Source: MFZZ01 sp964610165 (lineage in GTDB: Bacteria > Patescibacteriota > Microgenomatia > UBA1406 > GWC2-37-13). Taken from it: DNA of 56,577 nt. The stretch spans positions 1 to 56,577 of the forward strand of contig CAZSUZ010000006.1 of the NCBI GenBank assembly GCA_964610165.1, read 5' to 3'. Positions 8,384 to 15,646 of the stretch are shown piece by piece. Within the stretch, counting starts at the first letter, position 1, and each line of letters starts with the position of its first letter. The position numbers and the translations under genes were made by a program. Below the pieces are notes generated by a model, which did not search any database, had not been told where the DNA came from, and saw only the letters and a program-made list of their open reading frames with translations.

Positions 8384-8626
8384 ATGAATAACCAATTAGT
8401 AGACTATATTAAAAAAAATTTAACAATGGTCATTGCTATTATGGTAGTAGGTTTTGTACTGTTAGTTCTTGGAGAATTTTATTTATATAGACAACAAATG
8501 TATTTAAATAAAATGATTTCTGAAGGATTTATGCAATTAAAAGAATCTCAAGAAAAAATGCAAACCGATACTCAAATAATGCAAGAAGAAGTAAACGAGA
8601 CAGATACAATGATGCAAGCAGAATAA
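8384..8626 (+). CDS. Small single-pass membrane protein with coiled-coil tail
   Basis: 80 residues. A short basic N-terminus precedes one transmembrane helix (about 13-35, 'LTMVIAIMVVGFVLLVLG'). A Gln/Glu/Met-rich stretch (36-80, 'MQLKESQEKMQTDTQIMQEE') should form an amphipathic or coiled-coil helix. No family is recognised. The start at 8384 is fixed by the near-ideal SD; an upstream in-frame start at 8243 would run through the terminator and is rejected. It has its own promoter and stands alone between a terminator and a tRNA group. Confidence 0.75.
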   Translation: MNNQLVDYIKKNLTMVIAIMVVGFVLLVLGEFYLYRQQMYLNKMISEGFMQLKESQEKMQTDTQIMQEEVNETDTMMQAE

Positions 8627-8726
8627 TGTATAGCTATTTTATTTAAAATGTAATAATTCTTTACCTATTTTTAATGGGATAAATATTCATGCAATATTGA
8701 TATAATACGATATAATATTTTTTTAT

Positions 8727-8799
8727 GCGTCTGTAGCTCAGTGGTAGTAGCACTACTCTTATAAAGTAGGGGTCGATGGTTCGAATCCATCCAGACGCA
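8727..8799 (+). tRNA. tRNA-Ile (UAU)
   Basis: Acceptor GCGTCTG/CAGACGC; D-arm GCTC/TAGC (one mismatch); anticodon stem CTACT/AGTAG with loop CTTATAA, anticodon TAT at 8760-8762; variable GGGTC; T-stem GATGG/CCATC with loop TTCGAAT; discriminator A; CCA not encoded. UAU reads the AUA isoleucine codon directly, whereas most bacteria read AUA with a lysidine-modified CAU tRNA. TATAAT at 8711-8716 lies 10 bases upstream. Confidence 0.92.
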
Positions 8800-8856
8800 C
8801 ACAACATAGGACTAGCAAAGATGTGATAAACTCGATATAATACAGCTTGACCATAT

Positions 8857-8932
8857 GCCAAGATAGCCAAGGTGGTCACGGCGGGGGTCTGAAAAACCTC
8901 AGATGCGTGTTCGACTCACGCTCTTGGCACCA
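8857..8932 (+). tRNA. tRNA-Phe (GAA)
   Basis: Acceptor GCCAAGA/TCTTGGC; D-stem GCC/GGC; anticodon stem GGGGT/ACCTC with loop CTGAAAA (GAA at 8891-8893); T-stem GCGTG/CACGC with loop TTCGACT; A73 and an encoded CCA (8930-8932). TATAAT at 8836-8841 gives it a separate promoter. tRNA-Gly starts three bases after the CCA, so the two are probably one transcript. Confidence 0.94.
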
Positions 8933-8935
8933 CAT

Positions 8936-9008
8936 GCGGTGGTAGTTCAGTTGGTAGAATGTCTCCTTGCCAAGGAGAAGGTCGAGGGTTCGAGTCCCTT
9001 CCACCGCT
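8936..9008 (+). tRNA. tRNA-Gly (GCC)
   Basis: Acceptor GCGGTGG/CCACCGC; anticodon stem TCTCC/GGAGA with loop TTGCCAA (GCC at 8969-8971); variable AGGTC; T-stem GAGGG/CCCTT (one G-T closing pair) with loop TTCGAGT; U73, normal for tRNA-Gly; CCA not encoded. The discriminator base overlaps the stop codon of the convergent Nudix gene by one base. Confidence 0.95.
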
Positions 9009-9454
9009 CACTTTATTCTTAAATCTAGCATCTCTCTTGCTTTCATAAATGCTTGTAAATCCGTTGGATATGTTAGCATTTCGATTACTTGATGTTCAGG
9101 TACAAATAATGCCTCTTCTACTTCCCAGTCATGATCTTCTAAGTTTCCAGAAACATATTCCATTAAAAAATAAAAGACAGTTTTATTGCGAGGAGTATTA
9201 TGAAGTGAATACGAATAATTAGTTACAAATGGATCATGAGAAATAATTTGAGCTGCAATTCCACCTTCTTCTTGAACTTCACGAAGTGCAGCTTCCTCCA
9301 TTTTTTCATTGGGAATTTTGTCACCGATATGACCTTTAGGAAATCCCCAATGTTTTGCTTTACTATGTTGAATAATAAGCCACAAAAAACCAGAATTATT
9401 TTTTTTAAAAACAATTCCACCTGCAGAGGTTTCTTTTTGAACCGTTTCAGTCAC
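9008..9454 (-). CDS. Nudix hydrolase (Ap4A-hydrolase-like)
   Basis: 148 residues with a perfect Nudix box, G-x5-E-x7-REVQEEGGI (Gly44, Glu50, Arg58-Ile66), which binds the Mg2+ ions that cleave nucleoside-diphosphate-X bonds. The prefix 'ETSAGGIVF' and 'HWGFPKGHI' are typical of the asymmetric Ap4A hydrolase branch, but the substrate cannot be fixed from sequence. The start is GTG. It lies 12 bases after a tiny membrane-protein gene on the same strand and ends on the tRNA-Gly discriminator base. Confidence 0.9.
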   Translation of the reverse strand: MTETVQKETSAGGIVFKKNNSGFLWLIIQHSKAKHWGFPKGHIGDKIPNEKMEEAALREVQEEGGIAAQIISHDPFVTNYSYSLHNTPRNKTVFYFLMEYVSGNLEDHDWEVEEALFVPEHQVIEMLTYPTDLQAFMKAREMLDLRIK

Positions 9455-9466
9455 TAGTTAGAGTAA

Positions 9467-9628
9467 TTATTTAATTGCGTACTGTGCGTATGCGTATGCA
9501 AATAGTGCAATACCAGATACGATTATAACAATAACACCAATTTGAATAATCAAACTGTCATGAGGATTATATGATTTTGCTTTAGGGGCTTTTGTTGCCT
9601 TTGCAGCTTTTGTAGCTTTTTTTGCCAT
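9467..9628 (-). CDS. 53-residue Lys/Ala-rich single-pass membrane protein
   Basis: The N-terminus is a Lys-Ala repeat ('MAKKATKAAKATKAPKAKS'), followed by one transmembrane helix (about 28-48, 'IIQIGVIVIIVSGIALFAYA') and a short tail. The basic repeat would lie in the cytoplasm and could touch nucleic acid or membrane lipid, which is inference. No SD is visible. It shares a transcript with the Nudix gene downstream. Small size and low complexity limit certainty, but codon use and spacing are gene-like. Confidence 0.65.
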   Translation of the reverse strand: MAKKATKAAKATKAPKAKSYNPHDSLIIQIGVIVIIVSGIALFAYAYAQYAIK

Positions 9629-9746
9629 TATAATTTACAAAAATTAATAATAATATTTAGAATAATTGACTTGAAGAATGTTTGTCAAGCGATATTGAAG
9701 TTACTGAAGAGTGTGACATAATAGCCCTGTTATGAAGCCATAAAAT

Positions 9747-10544
9747 TTATTGAGAAATTGTTGTACCTGTAACTACCTTATTTGTAAGAGCAGCCAATAT
9801 ATTTCCCTTTTGATTACCTCTTAAAATAAGAGTTTTTATGTCTTTTTCAGCAAGGTAAATCGATTCAGTAACTTTTTGAAGCATACCACCAGTTACATCA
9901 ACAGTTGTAGAAGTTCCAATTGATTCCTGGAAATGTTTTATTGTTCCTGGAGAGATATTTTGTATAACGTGGTTATTTTTATCTAATACACCATCATAAT
10001 CTCCTGCATGAATAATTTGTTTAATAGAAATTTTTTCATTGAGAAGTTTTTCTACAAGTAATGTAAATATTTTGTCTGTAGAAAAAATTGTTGCACCTAT
10101 TTTTGAATCAATAATAACATCACCACATACACAAGGAATAATATTATTTTTGAATAATTCTAAAATAATATTAATATCAATGTTTTTAAGGTTTTTATTT
10201 TCTGCAAAAATAAATGCAGAAGCTTGTAAAGAAAATACAGGTAGTTCTTGTTTAATGCATTCCTTTATAAAAAGTGTGTTTAGTTGCGTAACATCATAAT
10301 GAACAATTGTTGCACCAAGTTGTTCTTCTTTTGTATGGATTCCATTGAGAGTATTATATTTTTTTGCAGATTGATGGGCAAAAGAACCTGCACCATGACC
10401 GATAATAAGTTTTAAATTTGGATTTCCTTCAAGTGCCCTTTTAATTTCAGCAATAACAAGCTGGATAATTTCTGGCCTTGCAGTATAAGGTGTAGTTTTA
10501 TCTGTTATAAGTGAGCCACCAAGTTTAAGTAATATAACTTCCAT
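9747..10544 (-). CDS. Isopentenyl phosphate kinase (amino-acid-kinase fold)
   Basis: 265 residues; phosphorylates isopentenyl phosphate to IPP. It has the amino-acid-kinase start 'LLKLGGSLITDK', the glycine-rich GHGAGSFAH (49-57) whose last His matches the histidine that sets IPK apart from other family members, the 'STDKIFTLLVEKLL' nucleotide region and 'VDVTGGMLQKV' near 216. It sits two bases downstream of the mevalonate-(di)phosphate decarboxylase gene. The pairing is the signature of the alternative mevalonate route (mevalonate phosphate to isopentenyl phosphate to IPP) described in haloarchaea and some Chloroflexi. Fosfomycin-kinase-like relatives are a less likely reading. Confidence 0.88.
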   Translation of the reverse strand: MEVILLKLGGSLITDKTTPYTARPEIIQLVIAEIKRALEGNPNLKLIIGHGAGSFAHQSAKKYNTLNGIHTKEEQLGATIVHYDVTQLNTLFIKECIKQELPVFSLQASAFIFAENKNLKNIDINIILELFKNNIIPCVCGDVIIDSKIGATIFSTDKIFTLLVEKLLNEKISIKQIIHAGDYDGVLDKNNHVIQNISPGTIKHFQESIGTSTTVDVTGGMLQKVTESIYLAEKDIKTLILRGNQKGNILAALTNKVVTGTTISQ

Positions 10545-10546
10545 AA

Positions 10547-11566
10547 TTAAAATAAATGATTATCAATTTGCTTAGTTCCTTCTCCAGGTTCATTATAAAT
10601 TGTAGATATAATAAAAGGATTTTTTTTAAGTTCCATCGTCACCTTTTCCGAATTTTTTTTCTCACAAATAATATGTACATTTGCACCAGCATCAATTGTA
10701 AAATAAGCTTGAATGTTTTCTTTTTCTCTCATTTGTATTACATCTTTTATAATAGCAATTGTGCCTGGATCCCAATAAAAAAGTGGAGGTTTAGAAGTCA
10801 TCATAACAGTATGCATAGAAATACAATCTGCTTCAATGAGAGGTCCAAGTATAGTTAGATTTTTGTTAATTATTGCTTTTTTTGTTTGATCAATTCGGGG
10901 TAGCATTTCTAAAAGTCTTGTTTCAAAATAGGGGCTTGTATCTGCAACAGCATGTCCAACAGAGGAAGATGACTTTTTCTTATCTGTGTTTACAACTGCG
11001 ATAATATCAACTAAATCCCAATAATTTTCATCGGCAAGCTGAATTGCGTAAGCTTCTTCATGAGTATTACCCGCAAGTAATTCAACATATCCTCCATATA
11101 CAGAACGGGCAGCAGAAGCTGAACCATTTAATCGAACTTGTCTTGAGAGTTCTTTTTTATCTTCAAATAGATGTTTTTGATTAAATGCCAACAGCAGAAC
11201 ACCAGTTAATGCGGAAAAACCAGATGCTGATGAAGCTATACCTGCGTCTGACGGAAATGAATTCTGAGATTTTATTAATACTTTATCAGTAGACTTAGAT
11301 ACATTTCTTATACGTTCAATTTGTTCATACGCTTTTTTACCTTTCTCTGTTTTTTTTGAAAGTAATTCGTAATCACCTTGTTCAGTTTTAATTTCAATTC
11401 TATCTTCTGCTAGAGTTGTAGATTTTTCCAGTGTTGTTGTAGTTATACAACCACTTAATGTCATAGAAATATTATTATTTCGTGGAATGTATAAATTGTG
11501 TTTCGTCTGTCCCCAGTATTTGATAAATGCAATATTTGCAGGAGACTGTACAGTTACTTTTTGCAT
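10547..11566 (-). CDS. Diphosphomevalonate/phosphomevalonate decarboxylase (GHMP family)
   Basis: 339 residues from the ATG at 11566. A longer frame reaching 11929 would run through two tRNA genes and is not used. Landmarks: ANIAFIKYWG (10-19), the phosphate loop around PSDAGIASSASGFSAL (105-120), GSASAARSVYGG (148-159) with the substrate-binding Arg, and TIDAGANV (290-297) with catalytic Asp292. The usual KYWGK is KYWGQ here. Family knowledge allows either diphosphomevalonate or phosphomevalonate as substrate; the adjacent IPK gene favours the latter. A TACAAT box ends 6 bases before the ATG, so the mRNA is probably leaderless. Confidence 0.88.
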   Translation of the reverse strand: MQKVTVQSPANIAFIKYWGQTKHNLYIPRNNNISMTLSGCITTTTLEKSTTLAEDRIEIKTEQGDYELLSKKTEKGKKAYEQIERIRNVSKSTDKVLIKSQNSFPSDAGIASSASGFSALTGVLLLAFNQKHLFEDKKELSRQVRLNGSASAARSVYGGYVELLAGNTHEEAYAIQLADENYWDLVDIIAVVNTDKKKSSSSVGHAVADTSPYFETRLLEMLPRIDQTKKAIINKNLTILGPLIEADCISMHTVMMTSKPPLFYWDPGTIAIIKDVIQMREKENIQAYFTIDAGANVHIICEKKNSEKVTMELKKNPFIISTIYNEPGEGTKQIDNHLF

Positions 11567-11665
11567 ATTGGTATTGTACCTGAAAGCACTAAAAAGAGCT
11601 ATATATAAAGAAATTATCTTGAATAGCACAATTAAGCGTAATAAGGTAAAATATAAGTCATTGTT

Positions 11666-11740
11666 GGCGCGTTGGTGAAGTGGAAACACGGCTGTCTGCA
11701 AAACAGCTATGCGCCGGTCCGATTCCGGCACGCGCCTCCA
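11666..11740 (+). tRNA. tRNA-Cys (GCA)
   Basis: Acceptor GGCGCGT/ACGCGCC; D-stem GTG/CAC; anticodon stem GCTGT/ACAGC with loop CTGCAAA (GCA); T-stem GCCGG/CCGGC with loop TCCGATT; U73, the cysteine identity base; CCA encoded (11738-11740). With tRNA-Phe it is one of only two tRNAs in the window that encode CCA. Confidence 0.94.
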
Positions 11741-11756
11741 GTATAATATCAAACTT

Positions 11757-11841
11757 GGAGAGGTCGCATAGTGGCCTAGTGCGGTAGTCTTGAAAACTAC
11801 TGTTCCGCAAGGAACCGCGAGTTCGAATCTCGCCCTCTCCG
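11757..11841 (+). tRNA. tRNA-Ser (UGA)
   Basis: 85-base class II tRNA. Acceptor GGAGAGG/CCTCTCC; anticodon stem GTAGT/ACTAC with loop CTTGAAA (TGA at 11791-11793); long variable hairpin GTTCC/GGAAC; T-stem GCGAG/CTCGC with loop TTCGAAT; G73; no CCA. TATAAT at 11742-11747 ends 9 bases before the first base, so transcription may begin at the mature 5' end. A weak hairpin GTATTT/AAATAC (11859-11876) follows. Confidence 0.94.
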
Positions 11842-11902
11842 CACTACCGCGAGCAACAGTATTTCCATTGAAATACCCGAGATAATTTTTTACAATGTAC
11901 AC

Positions 11903-13486
11903 ATGAGTGAAGGAGCAGAAATTCCACAAGATTCTTTATCAAAATCTCAGAATTCGGAACTATTTCAATCTCAGCCCGAGCCAGAACCAAAAGCACCAGC
12001 TACAGTTGAAAATAATGTAACCCCTCTTAAAGTAGAACAACTTATTCAACAAGATGAGCCACCTTCAAATGTACCTGTTGAACAAACATTATCGCAAGTT
12101 CATACAACAGAAGCACACACTCAACCAAAGACTGAATCTAAGGGTTTCTTTAGAAATTTGTTACAAAGATTTTTTCCAACTACAAAAGAACCAATAAATT
12201 CTCCATACGATTTACTACCTCAAGATAAAAAATTACTAGATCAACAAATGTCCAGAAGACAATTTATGAAGAGAACAGCAATAGCAGCTGGGGTAGTTGC
12301 AGCAGCACCAGCTGTGCAAGCAGTACAAAATTTAGCCCAGCAAGTACCAGAATTTATTGCAACAGCCGATAAAGCAATTCCTGAACAAGCAGCAAAGATA
12401 TTAGACAACGAACCATTGCTAGATACTGCAATAAATCAGGCATTATCTATAGCTAAAGAAAAGTACGAAAAAAAATATCCTGAGGAACCACACATGCATG
12501 AACCAAATTCCGAACGAATTTCCTTTTTACAGTTAATACAGGAAGCAGTAGTAAAAGCAAAAGAACGTAATCCAGAGTTACAGATTACATACACTCCTCG
12601 CAGTTCTGATGTTGAAGCAAGTAATAATTTAACATTTAATGAGTTATTCCAGGATTTAGGAGAAAAAGGATTTACACTAACAAGAATTCTTGACAATATG
12701 ACAAGTTTTGATTCAGGATATGATAAAGACCGTTGGAATTTTATAGAATCAGTTCAAGAACAAATACAAGGACGTACAGATTTTTCTTTAGATGCAAAAG
12801 TATTATTAGAATCATCGTTTACAGGATTTAATCACGCACAATCTATATTAGAAATAACAACAGAAAAAGCAGTTAGTGTAACTAATTTAATAGAACCAGG
12901 TAGAGTTGATGAAGGAATGACTGTACAACCTTTAGATAAAGTAGTAAATGATATATTGGTAAGGTGGGATAATGGAGAACAACTAACAGCTGGTGATATT
13001 TTAAGAGATAGAATAGCGGGAAATAATGGTGAACTTACTGGTGCACTAAAAGATACTGCACTAATTCTAAAAATACTAGCTCGAAATGATCCAAGAGAAT
13101 ATTATATGTTTATTGATGATATAGGTGGTATGCATGCACATAATATTGTAATGAGATTTGGGAAAGGATTAAAAGATCAGTTTAGCCATTTTAATAAAAA
13201 CTGGGGGTTGGAAAATCCGGATCCAACTCGCGAAGATGCAAACAAAAATATTGCTAACCGTGAAGGTATACCATATCATAATTTTAATATTGCAGCGCTA
13301 CTTTCTAATTTTGATACCCGTTTTATAAAAGCTATGACAGTAAGCCAGTTAGGTGCCTGGTACCATAGTCAGGGAGAATTAAAAGCAATGGCAAACCTGG
13401 AAGTACTTCAGAATCTTAATGCATTACAATCTTACTTACAGGAATTTTCCAAAGCACCGCCACCAGCAATTGAAGATGTTGAATAA
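11903..13486 (+). CDS. Hypothetical protein with an internal Tat-type signal
   Basis: 527 residues, not recognised. Residues 1-115 are polar and Pro/Gln/Glu-rich. At 117-123 comes a perfect twin-arginine motif SRRQFMK followed by an Ala-rich hydrophobic segment (125-145) and a possible A-x-A site. The remainder (150-527) is soluble and helical with no known domain. A start at the internal ATG (12248) would make this a normal Tat substrate, but a TACAAT box ends exactly 6 bases before the upstream ATG at 11903, the window's usual leaderless spacing, while nothing precedes 12248. If the long form is made, the segment may act as an internal anchor. Confidence 0.75.
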   Translation: MSEGAEIPQDSLSKSQNSELFQSQPEPEPKAPATVENNVTPLKVEQLIQQDEPPSNVPVEQTLSQVHTTEAHTQPKTESKGFFRNLLQRFFPTTKEPINSPYDLLPQDKKLLDQQMSRRQFMKRTAIAAGVVAAAPAVQAVQNLAQQVPEFIATADKAIPEQAAKILDNEPLLDTAINQALSIAKEKYEKKYPEEPHMHEPNSERISFLQLIQEAVVKAKERNPELQITYTPRSSDVEASNNLTFNELFQDLGEKGFTLTRILDNMTSFDSGYDKDRWNFIESVQEQIQGRTDFSLDAKVLLESSFTGFNHAQSILEITTEKAVSVTNLIEPGRVDEGMTVQPLDKVVNDILVRWDNGEQLTAGDILRDRIAGNNGELTGALKDTALILKILARNDPREYYMFIDDIGGMHAHNIVMRFGKGLKDQFSHFNKNWGLENPDPTREDANKNIANREGIPYHNFNIAALLSNFDTRFIKAMTVSQLGAWYHSQGELKAMANLEVLQNLNALQSYLQEFSKAPPPAIEDVE

Positions 13487-13582
13487 ATTCTGTTTATATA
13501 TCATTCAATAAAGCTCTTCTTTGCATTGCAAAAAAATATTCTTCATCATAATATGTAATTATTACTAATTGATAATATCTGT

Positions 13583-13999
13583 ATGGAATTAAATTACATA
13601 GCAATTTTAGTAGCAGTTGTACTTCAGTTTATTTTTGGTTTTATTTGGTATGGACCTTTATTCGGAACATTATGGGGAAAGATTCATGGCTTTGATAAAT
13701 TATCAAAAGAAGTTCAACAAAAAATGATGAGTGAAATGGGTCCTTATTATGCCCTCCAACTATTTGTAACAGTAGTTACAACATTTGTGCTTGCAATATT
13801 TGTTACTAACTTACCTGGATGGAATCCATATGGTATGGCGGGATTCTTTTGGATAGGATTTGTAGTACCAGCACAAGTAAGTGCTGTTATATTTGGTGGA
13901 ACAGAAAAAAAATGGATTCTTAAAAAAATAGTAATTCAAGCAATAGCAGCATTTGGATGTTACATGATTGCAGCAGCAGTATTAAGTAATATGTCATAA
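13583..13999 (+). CDS. DUF1761 family membrane protein
   Basis: 138 residues with four hydrophobic helices. The pattern 'FGFIWYGPLFGTLWGK' after the first helix and 'GFFWIGFVVPAQVSAVIF' in the third is characteristic of DUF1761, whose function is unknown. A GATAAT box ends 6 bases before the ATG with no SD. It precedes the SPFH gene, which has its own TATAAT, so the two need not share a transcript. Confidence 0.85.
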   Translation: MELNYIAILVAVVLQFIFGFIWYGPLFGTLWGKIHGFDKLSKEVQQKMMSEMGPYYALQLFVTVVTTFVLAIFVTNLPGWNPYGMAGFFWIGFVVPAQVSAVIFGGTEKKWILKKIVIQAIAAFGCYMIAAAVLSNMS

Positions 14000-14045
14000 G
14001 GATAATATTGATTTATAACTTAATTTTCAGTGCTATAATATTCTT

Positions 14046-14960
14046 ATGGAAATATTCTTAATACCACTCATAATTTTTGCTGTTATAACTTTTTTTCAAG
14101 GACTTTTTACTGTTGGACAACAAACAGTAGCAATAGTAGAAACATTTGGAAAATTTACATTTATTGCAAAGCCAGGTCTTCATTTTAAAATCCCATATTT
14201 TCAACATATTGCAGGCAGACTAAGTCTTCGTGTACAACAGTTAGACGTTAAGGCCGAAACTAAAACTCATGATAATGTCTTTGTTCATGTACTTATTTCT
14301 GTTCAATACATGGTTCGCGAAGAAAAAATTTATGAAGCCTTTTATAAACTGCAGGATCCAGTAACACAGATTAATGCATATGTGTTTGATGTGGTTCGTG
14401 CAAAAGTTCCTTCCATAAAACTGGATGATCTTTTTATAAAAAAAGATGATATTGCAATGGCTGTAAAAAACGAATTGAGTGAAACTATGGGAAACTTTGG
14501 TTTTGATATTGTTAATGTACTTGTTACAGATATAGAGCCAGATCCAAAGGTAAAAGAAGCAATGAATGAAATTAATGCTGCAGAAAGAATGAGAATGGCA
14601 GCAACAGAAAAAGGAGAAGCTGAACGCATTTTGAAAGTAAAAGGTGCACAAGCAGATGCAGAATCAAAAGCCTTACAAGGTAAAGGTATTGCAGACCAAC
14701 GTAAAGCAATTATAGAAGGACTTGGTGCTTCTGTTGATGAATTTAAAAATAGAATTAATGGTTCTACAGCACAAGAAGTTATGAATTTAGTTTTATTAAC
14801 ACAATACTTGGATACATTAAAAGAAATTGGTCAATCTTCGCAGAATAATACAATTCTTATTCCTCATGGACCAGGAGCAGTCAATGATTTATCTGCTCAA
14901 ATTCAACAAGCAATAATGGTTGGCAATGCGGCTGTACCTAAGCATTCTACCAAGATATAA
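14046..14960 (+). CDS. SPFH/band-7 (stomatin-like) membrane-scaffold protein
   Basis: 304 residues. One N-terminal hydrophobic segment ('IPLIIFAVITFFQGLF') is followed by an SPFH domain (about 20-190: 'VGQQTVAIVETFGKFTFIAKPGLHFKIP', 'RLSLRVQQLDVKAETKT') and an Ala/Glu/Lys-rich helix ('AAERMRMAATEKGEAERILK') that builds oligomeric rings. Relatives organise membrane microdomains or regulate proteases and channels; no partner gene is adjacent here. TATAAT at 14034-14039 ends 6 bases before the ATG. Confidence 0.92.
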   Translation: MEIFLIPLIIFAVITFFQGLFTVGQQTVAIVETFGKFTFIAKPGLHFKIPYFQHIAGRLSLRVQQLDVKAETKTHDNVFVHVLISVQYMVREEKIYEAFYKLQDPVTQINAYVFDVVRAKVPSIKLDDLFIKKDDIAMAVKNELSETMGNFGFDIVNVLVTDIEPDPKVKEAMNEINAAERMRMAATEKGEAERILKVKGAQADAESKALQGKGIADQRKAIIEGLGASVDEFKNRINGSTAQEVMNLVLLTQYLDTLKEIGQSSQNNTILIPHGPGAVNDLSAQIQQAIMVGNAAVPKHSTKI

Positions 14961-14970
14961 GCTGCTTTTA

Positions 14971-15002
14971 AGTACTGTATAATTAAATATATTATCAGTA
15001 CT
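14971..15002 (+). other. Hairpin/dyad between SPFH and aquaporin genes
   Basis: AGTACTG (14971-14977) pairs with CAGTACT (14996-15002), and the inner ATAAT (14979-14983) with ATTAT (14991-14995), leaving a 7-base loop. There is no T-tract, so it is not a standard terminator. It contains the only TATAAT-like box before the aquaporin gene, so it could be an operator dyad over that promoter. Confidence 0.4.
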
Positions 15003-15011
15003 CTCAATACT

Positions 15012-15644
15012 ATGTCTCAAAAATTATTAATGGAATTTATTGGTACGTTCTTTCTTGTATTAGTTGTCTCCTTTACAGGTAATCCAATGGCTATCGGTGT
15101 TGTTCTTGTAGCACTTGTATATATGGGTGGTTATATTTCTGGCGCACATTATAACCCTGCTGTAACTATTGCACTTTGGATTGCAAATAAAATTGAAGCA
15201 ATAGTTGCAATGAAATATATAGTGGTACAAATGTTAGCAGGTATTATTGCAGCTGCCTTTTTTAACGTTATTGATGGTACAAAATTTTTACCTTCACCAG
15301 CACTTGATGCAGATATCGCGGCAGCATTTCTTATAGAAGCTGTTCTAACGTTTTTACTTTGTAGTGTTGTTCTCCATGTTGCGGCAACAGACAAAACAAA
15401 AGGAAATAATTACTTCGGCATAGCAATTGGTTTTACATTGCTAGCAATTGCATATGTTGGTGGACCAATTTCTGGGGGAGCATTTAATCCAGCCGTCGGT
15501 GTAAGTCCATTATTGTATGATTTTGTAAATTTTGGGCCACACTTTTTAAATATAACGTTATATTTAATAGGTCCAGTAGTAGGTGGCATTTTAGCAGGAA
15601 TGGTATATAAATCCCTTAATGAAAAAAAGTTATTTCCTTGGTAA
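15012..15644 (+). CDS. Aquaporin/MIP-family channel
   Basis: 210 residues, six membrane helices and both half-helix motifs: NPA at 48-50 ('GAHYNPAVTIAL') and NPA at 159-161 ('SGGAFNPAVGV'). In water and glycerol channels the second NPA is normally followed by the selectivity-filter Arg (NPAR). Here the sequence is NPAVGVSP, so the filter is altered and the solute is uncertain. The protein is slightly shorter than classical aquaporins. The YdeI-like gene follows after two bases. Confidence 0.9.
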   Translation: MSQKLLMEFIGTFFLVLVVSFTGNPMAIGVVLVALVYMGGYISGAHYNPAVTIALWIANKIEAIVAMKYIVVQMLAGIIAAAFFNVIDGTKFLPSPALDADIAAAFLIEAVLTFLLCSVVLHVAATDKTKGNNYFGIAIGFTLLAIAYVGGPISGGAFNPAVGVSPLLYDFVNFGPHFLNITLYLIGPVVGGILAGMVYKSLNEKKLFPW

Positions 15645-15646
15645 CA

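Noticed and set aside
10547..11929. A 460-codon minus-strand frame starting upstream of tRNA-Ser
   Set aside because: Its first 121 codons run antisense through tRNA-Cys and tRNA-Ser and match nothing; the decarboxylase family start and a -10 box fit the ATG at 11566.
15638..15646. TTG start for the YdeI-like gene
   Set aside because: It overlaps the aquaporin stop and adds only three unconserved residues; ATG at 15647 matches the family start.
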